A stretch of DNA of 38,512 bases, taken from Flavobacteriales bacterium UBA952. Its GTDB lineage: Bacteria; Bacteroidota; Bacteroidia; Flavobacteriales_D; Crocinitomicaceae. The stretch spans positions 1 through 38,512 of the forward strand of contig CAJJBU010000027.1 of NCBI GenBank assembly GCA_905182495.1. Direction: 5' to 3'. Under the pieces are notes generated by a model. It saw only the letters and a program-made list of their open reading frames with translations. It made no database searches and was not told the DNA's origin. The position numbers and the translations under genes were made by a program. Of the stretch, positions 9,239 to 17,703 are shown piece after piece; positions within the stretch are counted from its first letter, which is position 1; each line of letters starts with the position of its first letter.

Positions 9239-11490
9239 GATCATTTTTAGGACTTTTGGGTTGTATTCTAGTTGCATTACAAACAAATGCACAAGGAATT
9301 AAAAGCATTCAAAAAGCTAGTGACAAGGCCTACAAAATTATGAATCCAAAAAATGGAAATATGGTTCAATCACCTGTAAGCTTGGTTAACCCTTTCGTGG
9401 GCACCGGCGGTCATGGACACACCTTTCCCGGAGCTACTGCCCCATTCGGCATGATTCAACTAAGTCCTGACACAAGGCACGAGGGTTGGGATGGTTGTTC
9501 GGGCTATCATTATTCTGATTCCGTAATCTATGGGTTCAGTCACACACATCTTAGTGGAACTGGCGTGCCAGACTACTGCGACCTCTTAATTGTACCTCAA
9601 AGTGGAAAAAAAGCAAAAGTAATCCCAGGTTATGAAAATGAAAAAGGCTATGGGTCTAAGTTCTCTCACAACTCAGAAAAGGCGACACCTGGATATTATG
9701 AAGTCTATTTGGAGGACGATAAAATTAAAGCCCAGATGACCACGAGTGAACGTGCTGGCATACATCAATATACATTTTCCAGAACAGAGGATAAAAAATT
9801 CATTTTAATTGATTTTGATCATAGGGACCAACTTCTTTCCGCCGAATATTTTGTTCATGATAATAAACACATTTCAGGGAGGAGAATATCAAAAAGTTGG
9901 GCGGAAGAACAACACTTCTATTTTGATTTAGCTTTCTCCATTGAACCTCAAAAAATAAAAAAGGTAAGTGATAAATTTGGCTATAAATTACTTGTGGAAT
10001 TCCCAAAAGAAACAAAAAAAATTAAAATCGCCATTGGAATATCGCAGGTCAATGAGGTAGGCGCCTTAAATAACCGAAAGACAGAATTAGAAGACTTTAA
10101 CTTTTCTAAAACACGAGGTAGAACTAGAATTAAATGGCAAAGAGAACTCTCTAAAATCAAAATTAGTAATGAAGATAAAAACAAAGCTGCGATATTTTAC
10201 ACGGCACTATACCACTGCTTCATCGCCCCTAATCTTGCAAGTGACGTAGATGGAAAATACCGGGGACATGACCAAAAAACACACCAACTACTAGAAGGTG
10301 ATCGTCATTACACCGTTTTCTCACTTTGGGACACTTACAGAACACTACATCCTTTATTTACCTTAATTCAGCCAGAACGAACTGAAGAATTCATCCGAAC
10401 CATGCTCCGCATGTATGATGAAGGAAAAGATTTGCCCGTATGGGAACTGGCCGCATGTGAAACTGAATGTATGATAGGGTACCATTCCGTATCTGTTATT
10501 GCAGATGCCTATTTGAAAGGATACAACGATTTTGACACAACGAAAGCCCTAAACGCAATGGTTTATACGAGTAAACTAGATGAGTGGGCCAAAAAAGAGT
10601 ATGCACGACAAGGGTTCATTAGTTCCGATCAAGAAGCAGAATCCGTCTCTAAAACATTAGAGTATGCCTATGATGACTTTTGTATTGCTCAAATGGCTAA
10701 GAAAATGGGACGCATGGATCTGTTCGAAGAATTTGACAAACGCAGCTTAAATTTCGTAAACCTCTACGATCCGTCTACCAAATTTATGAGAGCCCGACGT
10801 GGTGCACAATGGTTCGGTCCGTTCAATCCCATAGAGGTGAATTTCAACTACACGGAAGCCAACAGTTGGCAATATTCCCTTTATGCACCACATAATATTC
10901 CCGTTCTTGCGGATCTCATGGGCGGACGTGATTCATTAGAAACATGGCTAGACCGTTTGTTTGCAGCTGATTCCGATTTGATTGGTAGACACCAGGTAGA
11001 CATCACAGGACTGATTGGCCAATATGCGCATGGAAATGAACCCTCGCATCACATGGCCTATCTGTACAACTATACGAATGCATCCGAAAAGACTCAATTC
11101 TACGTTGATAAGATTCTAAATGAGCTCTATACGCTACAACCTGATGGTTTATCGGGGAATGAAGATTGCGGTCAAATGAGTGCCTGGTATGTTATGAGCT
11201 CCTTAGGTCTTTACCCTACCGCGCCGGGAAATACGAATTACCAAATAGGAAGACCCTTATTTAAAAAAGCACGGGTCAAATTACCTAACAAAAAACTCCT
11301 TTCCATTGAAGCGCCTGATAATTCAGCATCCGCTAAATATGTGAAAGGCGTTTCATTCAATAAGACAAAATCAATGACACAGAAATCGACCATAATAAAA
11401 TTAAAAATGGAGGATTGCTATTGTTCGAAATGTCTGACAAACCGTTTTCAACATCTAAAACCATTGTACTTAGAGAAGATAGCCTTTTAA
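9235..11490 (+). CDS. GH92 alpha-mannosidase, catalytic part (frameshift near 3' end)
   Basis: A calcium-dependent exo-alpha-mannosidase of family GH92, secreted by a signal peptide (residues 1-19, TNAQ). Seen: the N-terminal domain with NPFVGTGGHGHTFPGATAPF and HTHLSGTG, then the (alpha/alpha)6 barrel with SLWDTYRTLHPLFTLIQPER, GNEPSHHMAYLYNY and GNEDCGQMSAWYVMSSLGLY, the last holding the expected catalytic Glu and Asp region. The final residues from about KSMTQKS onward are out of frame. Restoring one A in the AAAA run at 11367-11370 gives TKINDTEIDHNKIKNGG and joins the frame at 11415-12284, making a protein of about 1,016 residues. Starts within the GT2 stop codon (ATGA overlap). Confidence 0.88.
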   Translation: MRSFLGLLGCILVALQTNAQGIKSIQKASDKAYKIMNPKNGNMVQSPVSLVNPFVGTGGHGHTFPGATAPFGMIQLSPDTRHEGWDGCSGYHYSDSVIYGFSHTHLSGTGVPDYCDLLIVPQSGKKAKVIPGYENEKGYGSKFSHNSEKATPGYYEVYLEDDKIKAQMTTSERAGIHQYTFSRTEDKKFILIDFDHRDQLLSAEYFVHDNKHISGRRISKSWAEEQHFYFDLAFSIEPQKIKKVSDKFGYKLLVEFPKETKKIKIAIGISQVNEVGALNNRKTELEDFNFSKTRGRTRIKWQRELSKIKISNEDKNKAAIFYTALYHCFIAPNLASDVDGKYRGHDQKTHQLLEGDRHYTVFSLWDTYRTLHPLFTLIQPERTEEFIRTMLRMYDEGKDLPVWELAACETECMIGYHSVSVIADAYLKGYNDFDTTKALNAMVYTSKLDEWAKKEYARQGFISSDQEAESVSKTLEYAYDDFCIAQMAKKMGRMDLFEEFDKRSLNFVNLYDPSTKFMRARRGAQWFGPFNPIEVNFNYTEANSWQYSLYAPHNIPVLADLMGGRDSLETWLDRLFAADSDLIGRHQVDITGLIGQYAHGNEPSHHMAYLYNYTNASEKTQFYVDKILNELYTLQPDGLSGNEDCGQMSAWYVMSSLGLYPTAPGNTNYQIGRPLFKKARVKLPNKKLLSIEAPDNSASAKYVKGVSFNKTKSMTQKSTIIKLKMEDCYCSKCLTNRFQHLKPLYLEKIAF

Positions 11491-12284
11491 AAACGGACTT
11501 TGTACCCACCCCTTTTATTGCAACTGAACAGCGAATATTTGAAGATTCGATTGTGATTAAAATTGGAAGCAGCAAGATAAATAATCTAAATCAAAGGCTT
11601 TATTTCTCGATCAATAATGGATTATGGAAAGATTATACCAATCCCTTTAAAATACACGAAACAAGTGCAGTTGCAGTCAAAGCATCTAGGTTTCCGGACG
11701 TTTCAGATATAGCTCACAATGTTAAAATCGCACCATACTACAGCCCCATTGTTCAAAGCCTATTCAGTAAAAGAGATCCAAACGTAAGTCTAACGCTTGA
11801 AACAGAATACGCAAATCAATATTCGGCATCAGGACCCAATACACTCATTGATGGTGTTCGAGGCGGTACTGATTTCAGAACGGGAGATTGGCAAGGCTTC
11901 TATGGAGAAAACGTGATTGCCGAAGTTCGTTTTGAGCAGCCTAAAAACATTCGATACATCGGTGCATCATGTATTAGAGACCTTAAATCATGGATCTTTT
12001 TTCCTTCGAAAATCAAGATCAGCTACTCCATAAATGGGATCGATTTCATAACGATTCCAGACGTTGATATCCCTGAAGTCCAGAGCGATGATTATGAACC
12101 TAAAATCGCTCGATTTATGACAATACTTAAAAAAGAGGCGGCAGTAAAAGCCATTCGATTTGAAGTCGTAAACCCTGGTGTTTGTCCAGAATGGCACTTA
12201 GGAAGCGGTTATGATACTTGGTTGTTTTTAGATGAATTCCTATTTGAGTCGGAGTCTAATCGTAGATTACACCAAAGGGACTAA
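11415..12284 (+). CDS. GH92 mannosidase C-terminal domains (CHB_HEX_C-like and F5/8-like)
   Basis: Downstream half of the frameshifted GH92 gene. The true frame starts around 11367 and runs GGLLLFEMSDKPFSTSKTIV, the normal end of the mannosidase core. It is followed by a chitobiase-C-like fn3 segment (YFSINNGLWKDYTNPFKI) and a discoidin/F5-8-type segment (NTLIDGVRGGTDFRTGDWQG, then IRYIGASCIRDLKSWIFFPS), which usually binds carbohydrate. Such appended domains occur in large Bacteroidota glycosidases. The ATG at 11415 is an internal Met, not a likely start. The stop overlaps the convergent gene at 12281 by 4 bp (CTAA). Confidence 0.8.
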   Translation: MLLFEMSDKPFSTSKTIVLREDSLLKTDFVPTPFIATEQRIFEDSIVIKIGSSKINNLNQRLYFSINNGLWKDYTNPFKIHETSAVAVKASRFPDVSDIAHNVKIAPYYSPIVQSLFSKRDPNVSLTLETEYANQYSASGPNTLIDGVRGGTDFRTGDWQGFYGENVIAEVRFEQPKNIRYIGASCIRDLKSWIFFPSKIKISYSINGIDFITIPDVDIPEVQSDDYEPKIARFMTILKKEAAVKAIRFEVVNPGVCPEWHLGSGYDTWLFLDEFLFESESNRRLHQRD

Positions 12285-13186
12285 GGTTTTACAAAACGAT
12301 TCATAGGCCACAAGAATTCGTTCTCCTTTAAAACCCCATAGAACCGATCAACCGCTCCAAATTTCTTATTAAAGTCGGCAAGGCCTTTTTGGTTCGAACC
12401 TACAAAGTCAAAACCTGTCATTTCTAAGGATACCGCATCCGCAATCCCTTTATCTATAAGGTGAAACATAGCACCAAGCTCTTTGGCAGTTTCGTTTGAA
12501 GCACCTTTGATATAATAACGAATACCATTAAAATCAATATAGAACACCATAGCAATCGGTTTTCCAAGGTGATAAGCGACCTCTAACCGCCCTATATTAA
12601 GTTTAAATGATTCTTCCATAAGGTTTTTCAACCTTTCATATACCTCATCCGATAAGGTGCCATATTTATGTCCAACATGATCCCTGAAAAAATTCAGAAA
12701 GGTCATCGATTCTGAAATAGAACCGAAAGTCAATACATCAGCGTTCTTCTTTATTATGCGCCTGGCATTGGTTCCATACAAAGCACGTTGATCTGCAACT
12801 GAATTCTGTAATACCAGATATTGATAAATACCATGTTCAGCACACTTGGCTATTGGACTGTCTGAAAAATTCAAATGCGTAAGCTTAGAATTAGCCTCTA
12901 GAGCTCCTTTTATCTGTGTAAAGTCATTATCAGTAAAATCACCAATTAAAGGGATTGTACGAACGAATATCGGCTGTCTATACGTATTGTAAAACCATTT
13001 TCGTTTATAGGGTAAAGGCACCATCTTCTGATAATCCCCATAAACGAGCAAGTCCCAATTTGGATGCAATGTATCCCAGACAAATTCCTGAGCATACAAA
13101 TCAGAATTTATTACGCATTTATTTAAAGCACGCTTGAATTTTTCGCGGTCAATATTTTCATGACTAACATAACTCCAAGTTTCCAT
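12281..13186 (-). CDS. FemAB/GNAT-like acyltransferase-fold protein
   Basis: A 301-residue cytosolic protein with the double GNAT-like arrangement of FemAB/BioF2-like (acetyltransferase_6) proteins. Supporting segments: an N-terminal half with YGDYQKMVPLPYKRKWFYNT, and a C-terminal half with AYHLGKPIAMVFYIDFNGIR followed by YYIKGASN, GAMFHLIDKGI and FDFVGSNQKGLADFNKKFGA, the conserved last strand-helix of this fold. Homologues include peptidoglycan bridge-forming enzymes, but Bacteroidota versions are uncharacterised and the substrate is unknown. The start is ATG 13186; the frame can extend one codon to a TTG at 13189. Convergent with GH92. Confidence 0.65.
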   Translation of the reverse strand: METWSYVSHENIDREKFKRALNKCVINSDLYAQEFVWDTLHPNWDLLVYGDYQKMVPLPYKRKWFYNTYRQPIFVRTIPLIGDFTDNDFTQIKGALEANSKLTHLNFSDSPIAKCAEHGIYQYLVLQNSVADQRALYGTNARRIIKKNADVLTFGSISESMTFLNFFRDHVGHKYGTLSDEVYERLKNLMEESFKLNIGRLEVAYHLGKPIAMVFYIDFNGIRYYIKGASNETAKELGAMFHLIDKGIADAVSLEMTGFDFVGSNQKGLADFNKKFGAVDRFYGVLKENEFLWPMNRFVKP

Positions 13187-13280
13187 CAATTGATCTGCTG
13201 TTTTAGATATTAGTAAATCTAATCGAATTTTAGCATATGACTTTAAAATCCATTAATTTTATGTCATAAATTAAAAAACC

Positions 13281-13625
13281 ATGAACACAGTTAAATTCCT
13301 ACTCGTTTCCTTACTAATATCAAGTAATACTTTTAGTCAAGAGTCAATTAATACTGATAACAAGTCAGTTAGCGAGGCCTCAATAGTATCTAATAAACTT
13401 GGTAACCTTGACCTATTACTTAATTTAACCCCGGGGCAAAAGGATCAAGTTTCTCAAATCATCAATGGAATCAATCAGAAGAATTCGCAAGTTTCATCAA
13501 TGAATCTTACGCAAGAAAATAAGATTCAGATCATAGAAGACAATGAGCAAGCTAAAATCAGAATGATTTTGAATATTTTAAATGAAGCGCAAAAAGCCGT
13601 ATACTCGGATAGTTTATCAGACTAA
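13281..13625 (+). CDS. Small secreted protein with LTxxQ-like helices (Spy/CpxP-like)
   Basis: A 114-residue protein with a signal peptide (residues 1-19, NTFSQ). The mature part is short and helical, with repeated LTPGQKDQV, LTQENK and LNEAQKAVY stretches similar to the LTxxQ motif of Spy/CpxP-like periplasmic chaperones. The similarity is by pattern only and may reflect a general helical-hairpin fold. It has no operon partner: the upstream neighbour is divergent, and 296 bp separate it from the GH3 gene. A periplasmic location is likely; the role is unknown. Confidence 0.6.
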   Translation: MNTVKFLLVSLLISSNTFSQESINTDNKSVSEASIVSNKLGNLDLLLNLTPGQKDQVSQIINGINQKNSQVSSMNLTQENKIQIIEDNEQAKIRMILNILNEAQKAVYSDSLSD

Positions 13626-13921
13626 GCCACAATAATCTAGATCGAACTTGACCTATCCTTTTCAGAGGCCAGGAAACGAAGCTTCTACTGAAGTGTTGAC
13701 CACTCTTTTACAATTTGACTCCTCAAGGATTAAGGTGGGTTAATCAATCATAAGTCCCACTGCAGACCTTCAAAATGATTGAGTAAACAGATCCGGAACC
13801 CTATTGAAATAAAACGCACCTCACAACACTTTAAGTTTTTGAAAGTTAAGTTGTTTATAAGTGAATAATGGCTTCTGTTTTTATCATTCTTCTTCTATTT
13901 ATATTTAGAGAAAAAATATTT
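13626..13921. other. Intergenic region without a recognised gene
   Basis: About 296 bp between the Spy-like gene and the chosen GH3 start. Six-frame inspection shows only short frames; the longest-looking is a reverse-strand run ending VVNTSVEASFPGL without a start codon. No exact TTTG-N19-TAnnTTTG promoter, strong terminator or known RNA was recognised. GC is somewhat higher in the first half than in the AT-rich second half. Confidence 0.4.
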
Positions 13922-15064
13922 ATGATCAGTAAATTCCTAATTAGTTTCTTTTTCCTTTCCGTTATGATTACAGGATGCAGCCAACCAGAAAGCACTCCTA
14001 AATCCGCAGTCATTATAAAAGAAACGATCGCTTTACAGTTTGTTTTAGACGACTTCTTTACAAATAATATCGAGCTAGACCAGCACATCGATTCTATATA
14101 TGATGGATTAAACAACACCCAAAGAATAGCACAGTTAATCATGCCCGCCGCAGGAAAATACGGACAAGCAAAAGAAACTATTGACGGACTAATTAAGGAT
14201 AGTCTTATCGGAGGTATATTAATGCTGAATGGAACAGTTGAAGAATTCACCCAATGGATAAAAGAATTTGAAGACAAAAACAAAGCAAATGGAAACCTAC
14301 CCTTTCTATTTAGTGCCGATGCAGAGCCAAGCCTAGTAAACCGTAAAATTATGGGGTCCACTCCCGTGAAAAAGGCAAATGAACTTAATTCCATTAAAGA
14401 AGTAGAAGATGTCGCCAATAAAATTAGCGGCGATTTAAATAAAATTGGTATCAATTACAATTTCTCACCTGTTGTAGATATGTCTCCGAATAAAACAGTA
14501 GGATACAGAAGCTTCGGGAAGAACCCTGAAAATATTATCCCCTGGTCCAATCAATTTATTCAGAGTACTCAGGCCAATAACATTATTGCTACAGCGAAAC
14601 ATTTCCCTGGACACGGTCTTGTCTCGGGAGACACTCACAAGTCGTTACAGGTCATTAATGGGCCTTTAAAAGAGATTAAAAACTACCCCCCATTGATTGA
14701 GAATGGTGTTCTTTCTATAATGGTTGCCCACATTGCGATTGAAAATAATGAAAATTATTCAACCCAAGGACTTCCTTCAACATGTTCAAAAAAAGTAGTG
14801 ACTGAATTGCTAAGGGATACCCTAGGGTTCAAAGGACTCATCGTTACAGATGCCATGAATATGGGAGGCGTAGCCAATGTCCCTAAGAATGCGAGTAAAG
14901 CAATTGCAGCTGGTTGCGACATTCTACTAATGCCCGCAGATGCGCGGAGTGCACATTCAGAGTTACTTCAATTATACCTTAGCAATGAAAATGAGATTCA
15001 ATCTTCAATGAATGCATCTGTTAAACGAATCATTCGTATGAAAATATGCCTTGGCTTACTCTAG
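13922..15064 (+). CDS. GH3 beta-N-acetylhexosaminidase-like lipoprotein
   Basis: A 380-residue glycoside hydrolase family 3 enzyme, NagZ-like, predicted to remove N-acetylglucosamine-type sugars, possibly in peptidoglycan turnover. The start is ATG 13922, because it gives a clean lipoprotein signal (MISKFLISFFFL, lipobox ending MITGC); the longer frame from 13868 adds an implausible hydrophobic prefix. Family marks: RIAQLIMPA, FSADAEPS, the KHFPGHG motif with a following DTH that resembles the NagZ His/Asp catalytic loop, and GLIVTDAMNMGGV carrying the nucleophile Asp. It lacks the C-terminal beta-lactamase-like domain found in long Bacteroidota GH3 proteins. Overlaps rimM by 9 bp, convergent. 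Confidence 0.82.
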   Translation: MISKFLISFFFLSVMITGCSQPESTPKSAVIIKETIALQFVLDDFFTNNIELDQHIDSIYDGLNNTQRIAQLIMPAAGKYGQAKETIDGLIKDSLIGGILMLNGTVEEFTQWIKEFEDKNKANGNLPFLFSADAEPSLVNRKIMGSTPVKKANELNSIKEVEDVANKISGDLNKIGINYNFSPVVDMSPNKTVGYRSFGKNPENIIPWSNQFIQSTQANNIIATAKHFPGHGLVSGDTHKSLQVINGPLKEIKNYPPLIENGVLSIMVAHIAIENNENYSTQGLPSTCSKKVVTELLRDTLGFKGLIVTDAMNMGGVANVPKNASKAIAAGCDILLMPADARSAHSELLQLYLSNENEIQSSMNASVKRIIRMKICLGLL

Positions 15065-15583
15065 ATATAGATCAATGAGTCCTTCTGGGGCTTTAACGAC
15101 GATTTGTTTTTTCTCATCATCTACGCTCGTAAGAAGTTCTTCATAAACAGGTAATAAAATCTCTACACCTTCTTTATCGATTACATAAAGTGGATTTCCT
15201 TTCTGCTCTAAAACCTCTACAAGAACACCAATATCCCCTTTGACCTCGTCAAAGACCTTATAACCAATTAGCACATGGCCTAAAAACCTTGTTTCATCAA
15301 CGACTTGTAAAGATTCAGACGGTATATAAGCTTTTTTCTTAATTAGCTTCTTAGCCGATTCCTCAGAATCAACTCCTTCAAAATGTAGCGCAACAAAGCC
15401 TTTGTTTTTTAACTTGAAATCAGAAATGAAGAATGGGGTTAAAATCCCATCAATTTCCAGAAATACAGACTTAAGATGCGTATAAGATTTCGGATTAGAA
15501 ACATCCATATACAAAGAAACTCCACCTTTATATCCGTGGAGTTTCACTATTTGTCCTATGTAAGAAGATTCTGATAAATGCAT
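15056..15583 (-). CDS. rimM: Ribosome maturation factor RimM
   Basis: A 175-residue 16S rRNA processing protein that helps mature the 30S head and binds S19. The N-terminal RimM domain begins with IGQIVKLHGYKGGVSLYMDV, and the C-terminal PRC-barrel holds FLGHVLIGYKVFDEVKGDIG and ends with the conserved EILLPVYEELL and APEGLIDLYLE segments. Length is typical. It lies 6 bp after the rpsP stop and belongs to the rpsP-rimM operon, a common arrangement, driven by the promoter at 16400-16430. The 3' end overlaps the convergent GH3 gene by 9 bp. Confidence 0.93.
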   Translation of the reverse strand: MHLSESSYIGQIVKLHGYKGGVSLYMDVSNPKSYTHLKSVFLEIDGILTPFFISDFKLKNKGFVALHFEGVDSEESAKKLIKKKAYIPSESLQVVDETRFLGHVLIGYKVFDEVKGDIGVLVEVLEQKGNPLYVIDKEGVEILLPVYEELLTSVDDEKKQIVVKAPEGLIDLYLE

Positions 15584-15589
15584 ATTCTG

Positions 15590-16348
15590 CTATTCAGCAG
15601 AAGCTTCTTTTTTATCATCTTCCTCTGAAGCCGGTGCTTCTTCTGTTTTAGCTTCTGCAACTGGAGCTTCTTCCGCTACATCTTCAGCAACTGGAGCTTC
15701 TTCCGCTACAGCTTCAGCAACTGGTGCTTCTTCTGTTTTAGCTTCTACAACTGGAGCTTCTTCCGTTACAGCTTCAGCAACTGGTGCTACTTCTGCTACA
15801 GCTTCAACAACTGGTGCTTCTTCCGCAACAACTTCAGCAACTGGTGCTTCTTCTGCTACAGCTTCAACAACTGGTGCTTCTTCGGGTTCAGGAGTGTTTT
15901 TAGCAATTATTGCTGCTGCTCTTGCCTCCTTAACATTTGTTTCATGTTTTAATTTTTGAGCTATCGATTTCTCAGCATTCTTGACAAGGTCAGTAGCTTT
16001 AAGCTCAATCTTAGCATCTTTTTCAGCTAACCATGCAGTAAATTTCTTTTCTACATCTGCTTCAGTAAGCGCTCCCTTTAAAACTCCTTTTAATAAGTGA
16101 TTTTTGTACAAAACACCTTTGTAAGACAAAATTGCACGAGCTGTATCTGTTAGCTCAGCACCTTTTTGAAGCCAATTCAAGGTATTATCGAAGTTCAAAT
16201 CAATAATCGCTGGATTTTTAGTTGGATCGTAAGTTCCTAATTTCTCAATGAATCTACCATCTCTTTTCGCTCTGCTGTCTGCAGCTACAATATGAAAAAA
16301 TGGTTTTCCTTTTTTACCGTGTCTTTGAAGACGAATTCTTGTTGACAT
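15590..16348 (-). CDS. rpsP: 30S ribosomal protein S16 with repetitive acidic tail
   Basis: The S16 core (residues about 1-85) is typical: [40 protein letters not shown] and [14 protein letters not shown]. Bacterial S16 is usually 80-100 residues and Bacteroidota versions have an extension; this one reaches 252. Residues about 100-150 form a charged, probably helical linker ([20 protein letters not shown]), then residues 156-235 are eight ten-residue repeats of the form EEAPVxEAVA, ending in [17 protein letters not shown]. The tail is strongly acidic and Ala/Pro-rich, so probably extended and solvent-exposed on the ribosome; its role is unknown. Starts the rpsP-rimM operon. Confidence 0.93.
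   Translation of the reverse strand: MSTRIRLQRHGKKGKPFFHIVAADSRAKRDGRFIEKLGTYDPTKNPAIIDLNFDNTLNWLQKGAELTDTARAILSYKGVLYKNHLLKGVLKGALTEADVEKKFTAWLAEKDAKIELKATDLVKNAEKSIAQKLKHETNVKEARAAAIIAKNTPEPEEAPVVEAVAEEAPVAEVVAEEAPVVEAVAEVAPVAEAVTEEAPVVEAKTEEAPVAEAVAEEAPVAEDVAEEAPVAEAKTEEAPASEEDDKKEASAE
15644..15883 (-). repeat. 30-bp tandem repeats encoding the S16 tail
   Basis: Eight copies of a 30-bp unit in frame, each encoding EEAPV(V/A)EA(V/K)(A/T) with a few variants ([20 protein letters not shown]). Because the unit is a multiple of three, gain or loss of copies would lengthen or shorten the tail without breaking the gene. The copies differ at a number of bases, so they are not freshly duplicated. 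Confidence 0.85.
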
Positions 16349-16399
16349 AATTGTTACAGTTTGGAGTGCTAAACCCCGGTTTATAAATATTTAAGATTG

Positions 16400-16430
16400 C
16401 AAAGATACCAACAAAATTGAAATGAACAAA
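16400..16430 (-). promoter_or_regulatory. Promoter for rpsP-rimM (TTTG-N19-TAnnTTTG)
   Basis: On the reverse strand a TTTG (16427-16430) is followed after exactly 19 bp by TATCTTTG (16400-16407), matching the Bacteroidota housekeeping promoter at both boxes. It lies about 50 bp upstream of the rpsP ATG (16348), leaving a leader of roughly 45 bases. The best-supported promoter in the window. Confidence 0.7.
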
Positions 16431-16529
16431 CTTATTGAAAACAAGAAAATAGAATTTGGCAACCATCTATAATAACAGTTCTTTTTTATTTGGCATAATT
16501 TGTGATATTTGCACTAGAAATTAAATACT

Positions 16530-17168
16530 ATGAAAAACTTAACGCTACTTTCTATTTGCTTTTTCTTGTTTTCGACATCCATGGCACAAACAAGTAAATC
16601 ACAAGTAATATTGGATAAGCTTTCGGGATCAATGAAAAAGCTTAGCACATTCTACGTTGAGTTCAATGCGAATATAAAAAACACCTCTACAGGCGTTAAT
16701 GAAAGCGAAAAAGGAAAAGGATGGGTTAAAGGAGATAAGTATTATGCTACCTATGGTGAAATAACACTGCTTTCTAACGGGGTTAAAACATGGACCGTAA
16801 TAAATGAAGAGAAATCTGTTTACGTGTCAGACGCTAACGACGGCGAAGAAAGTATGAATCCTAAAAAACTAATGACGATTTGGGAATCTGGATTTAAAAA
16901 CACTTATGAAAAATCAGACGTCCTCAATGGAGAAAACATTCATATCATTAAGCTCTACCCTAAACAACCTGACAATGCAGATTACCATACTATTTTACTT
17001 TATGTTTCCGTGAGAACTAGTGAGCTAAAAAAGGTGATTATGAAAACCAATGATGGAACAATAATGACTTACCACTTAACAAAATTCATTAGCAATAAAG
17101 AAATTGCCGACAGTAAGTTCTCATTCAATAAGGCTCAGTATCCTGGCTACACTGTTATTAGAGACTAA
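16530..17168 (+). CDS. LolA-like outer-membrane lipoprotein carrier protein
   Basis: A 212-residue periplasmic protein, signal peptide residues 1-19 (STSMAQ). The mature part shows the LolA/LolB-fold pattern: AQTSKSQVILDKLSGSMKKL near the N-terminus, a STFYVEFNANIKN strand, GKGWVKGDKYYATYGEITLL, the SNGVKTWTVINEEKSVYV strands, and the NDGTIMTYHLTKF strand near the C-terminus, as in Bacteroidota outer membrane lipoprotein carrier proteins. Predicted to escort lipoproteins across the periplasm. Divergent from rpsP; convergent with smpB, overlapping by 4 bp (CTAA). Confidence 0.75.
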   Translation: MKNLTLLSICFFLFSTSMAQTSKSQVILDKLSGSMKKLSTFYVEFNANIKNTSTGVNESEKGKGWVKGDKYYATYGEITLLSNGVKTWTVINEEKSVYVSDANDGEESMNPKKLMTIWESGFKNTYEKSDVLNGENIHIIKLYPKQPDNADYHTILLYVSVRTSELKKVIMKTNDGTIMTYHLTKFISNKEIADSKFSFNKAQYPGYTVIRD

Positions 17169-17623
17169 GCCCCTTTTTTTAAAGCACGGTCCATTTCTCG
17201 TCGGTCATCTTTCAGTTTCAGGTCTTGTCTTTTGTCATGTGTCTTTTTCCCAGTTGCGCATGCTATGAGAACTTTCAACCATCCTTTTTCAGATAAGAAC
17301 AACTTAATTGGGACGAGTGCATTTCCTTTGGTTTTCAAGAATTTTTCTATTTTCAAAATCTCTTTAGAATTAAGTAATAGTTTTCGGTCAATTCGAGGTT
17401 TGTGGTTATTATAACTGCCATTTTCATATTCGGCTATATACATGTTTCTCAGAAAAATCTCTCCATCTGAAAAAACCCCATAAGCTTCCATAATACTAGC
17501 TTTTCCATTCCTAATACTCTTAATCTCAGTGCCTTTCAACTGAATCCCAGCAGTGAATTGATCGAGAAGTTGGTACTCGAATTTGGCTTTTTTATTATGA
17601 ATATTGATCGGTTTGCTCGGCAT
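17165..17623 (-). CDS. smpB: SsrA-binding protein SmpB
   Basis: A 152-residue RNA-binding protein that works with tmRNA in ribosome rescue. Conserved stretches: NKKAKFEYQLLDQFTAGIQL, TEIKSIRNGKASIMEAYGVF and the C-terminal ATGKKTHDKRQDLKLKDDRR tail that enters the ribosomal decoding centre and mRNA channel. Length is typical. The ATG at 17623 lies only 8 bp after a -7 box, so the transcript may be nearly leaderless. The tmRNA gene was not found in this window. Confidence 0.94.
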   Translation of the reverse strand: MPSKPINIHNKKAKFEYQLLDQFTAGIQLKGTEIKSIRNGKASIMEAYGVFSDGEIFLRNMYIAEYENGSYNNHKPRIDRKLLLNSKEILKIEKFLKTKGNALVPIKLFLSEKGWLKVLIACATGKKTHDKRQDLKLKDDRREMDRALKKGA

Positions 17624-17630
17624 GTGGATC

Positions 17631-17638
17631 CAAAGTTA
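17631..17638 (-). promoter_or_regulatory. -7 promoter element upstream of smpB
   Basis: Reverse-strand TAACTTTG is an exact TAnnTTTG match, ending 8 bp before the smpB ATG. No TTTG box at 19-bp spacing was found. Confidence 0.4.
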
Positions 17639-17703
17639 AGCATAGATTAGCAAACGCTTAAAAATAAAACAAGCAGAAGAGTGAAAATGATTAATTTTAG
17701 GCC

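Noticed and set aside
12391..12400. tRNA T-loop-like GGTTCGAACC
   Set aside because: Lies inside the FemAB-like coding region on the opposite strand, and no acceptor stem or anticodon arm is present.
13868..13921. Longer N-terminus for the GH3 gene
   Set aside because: Adds a hydrophobic prefix and masks the clean lipoprotein signal starting at 13922.
13855..14454. Reverse-strand 199-residue frame over GH3
   Set aside because: Antisense to a strongly supported glycosidase; Ser/Ile/Phe-rich shadow without motif or start signal.
16504..16511. GATATTTG as promoter for the LolA-like gene
   Set aside because: One mismatch to TAnnTTTG and no TTTG at correct spacing; not strong enough to report.
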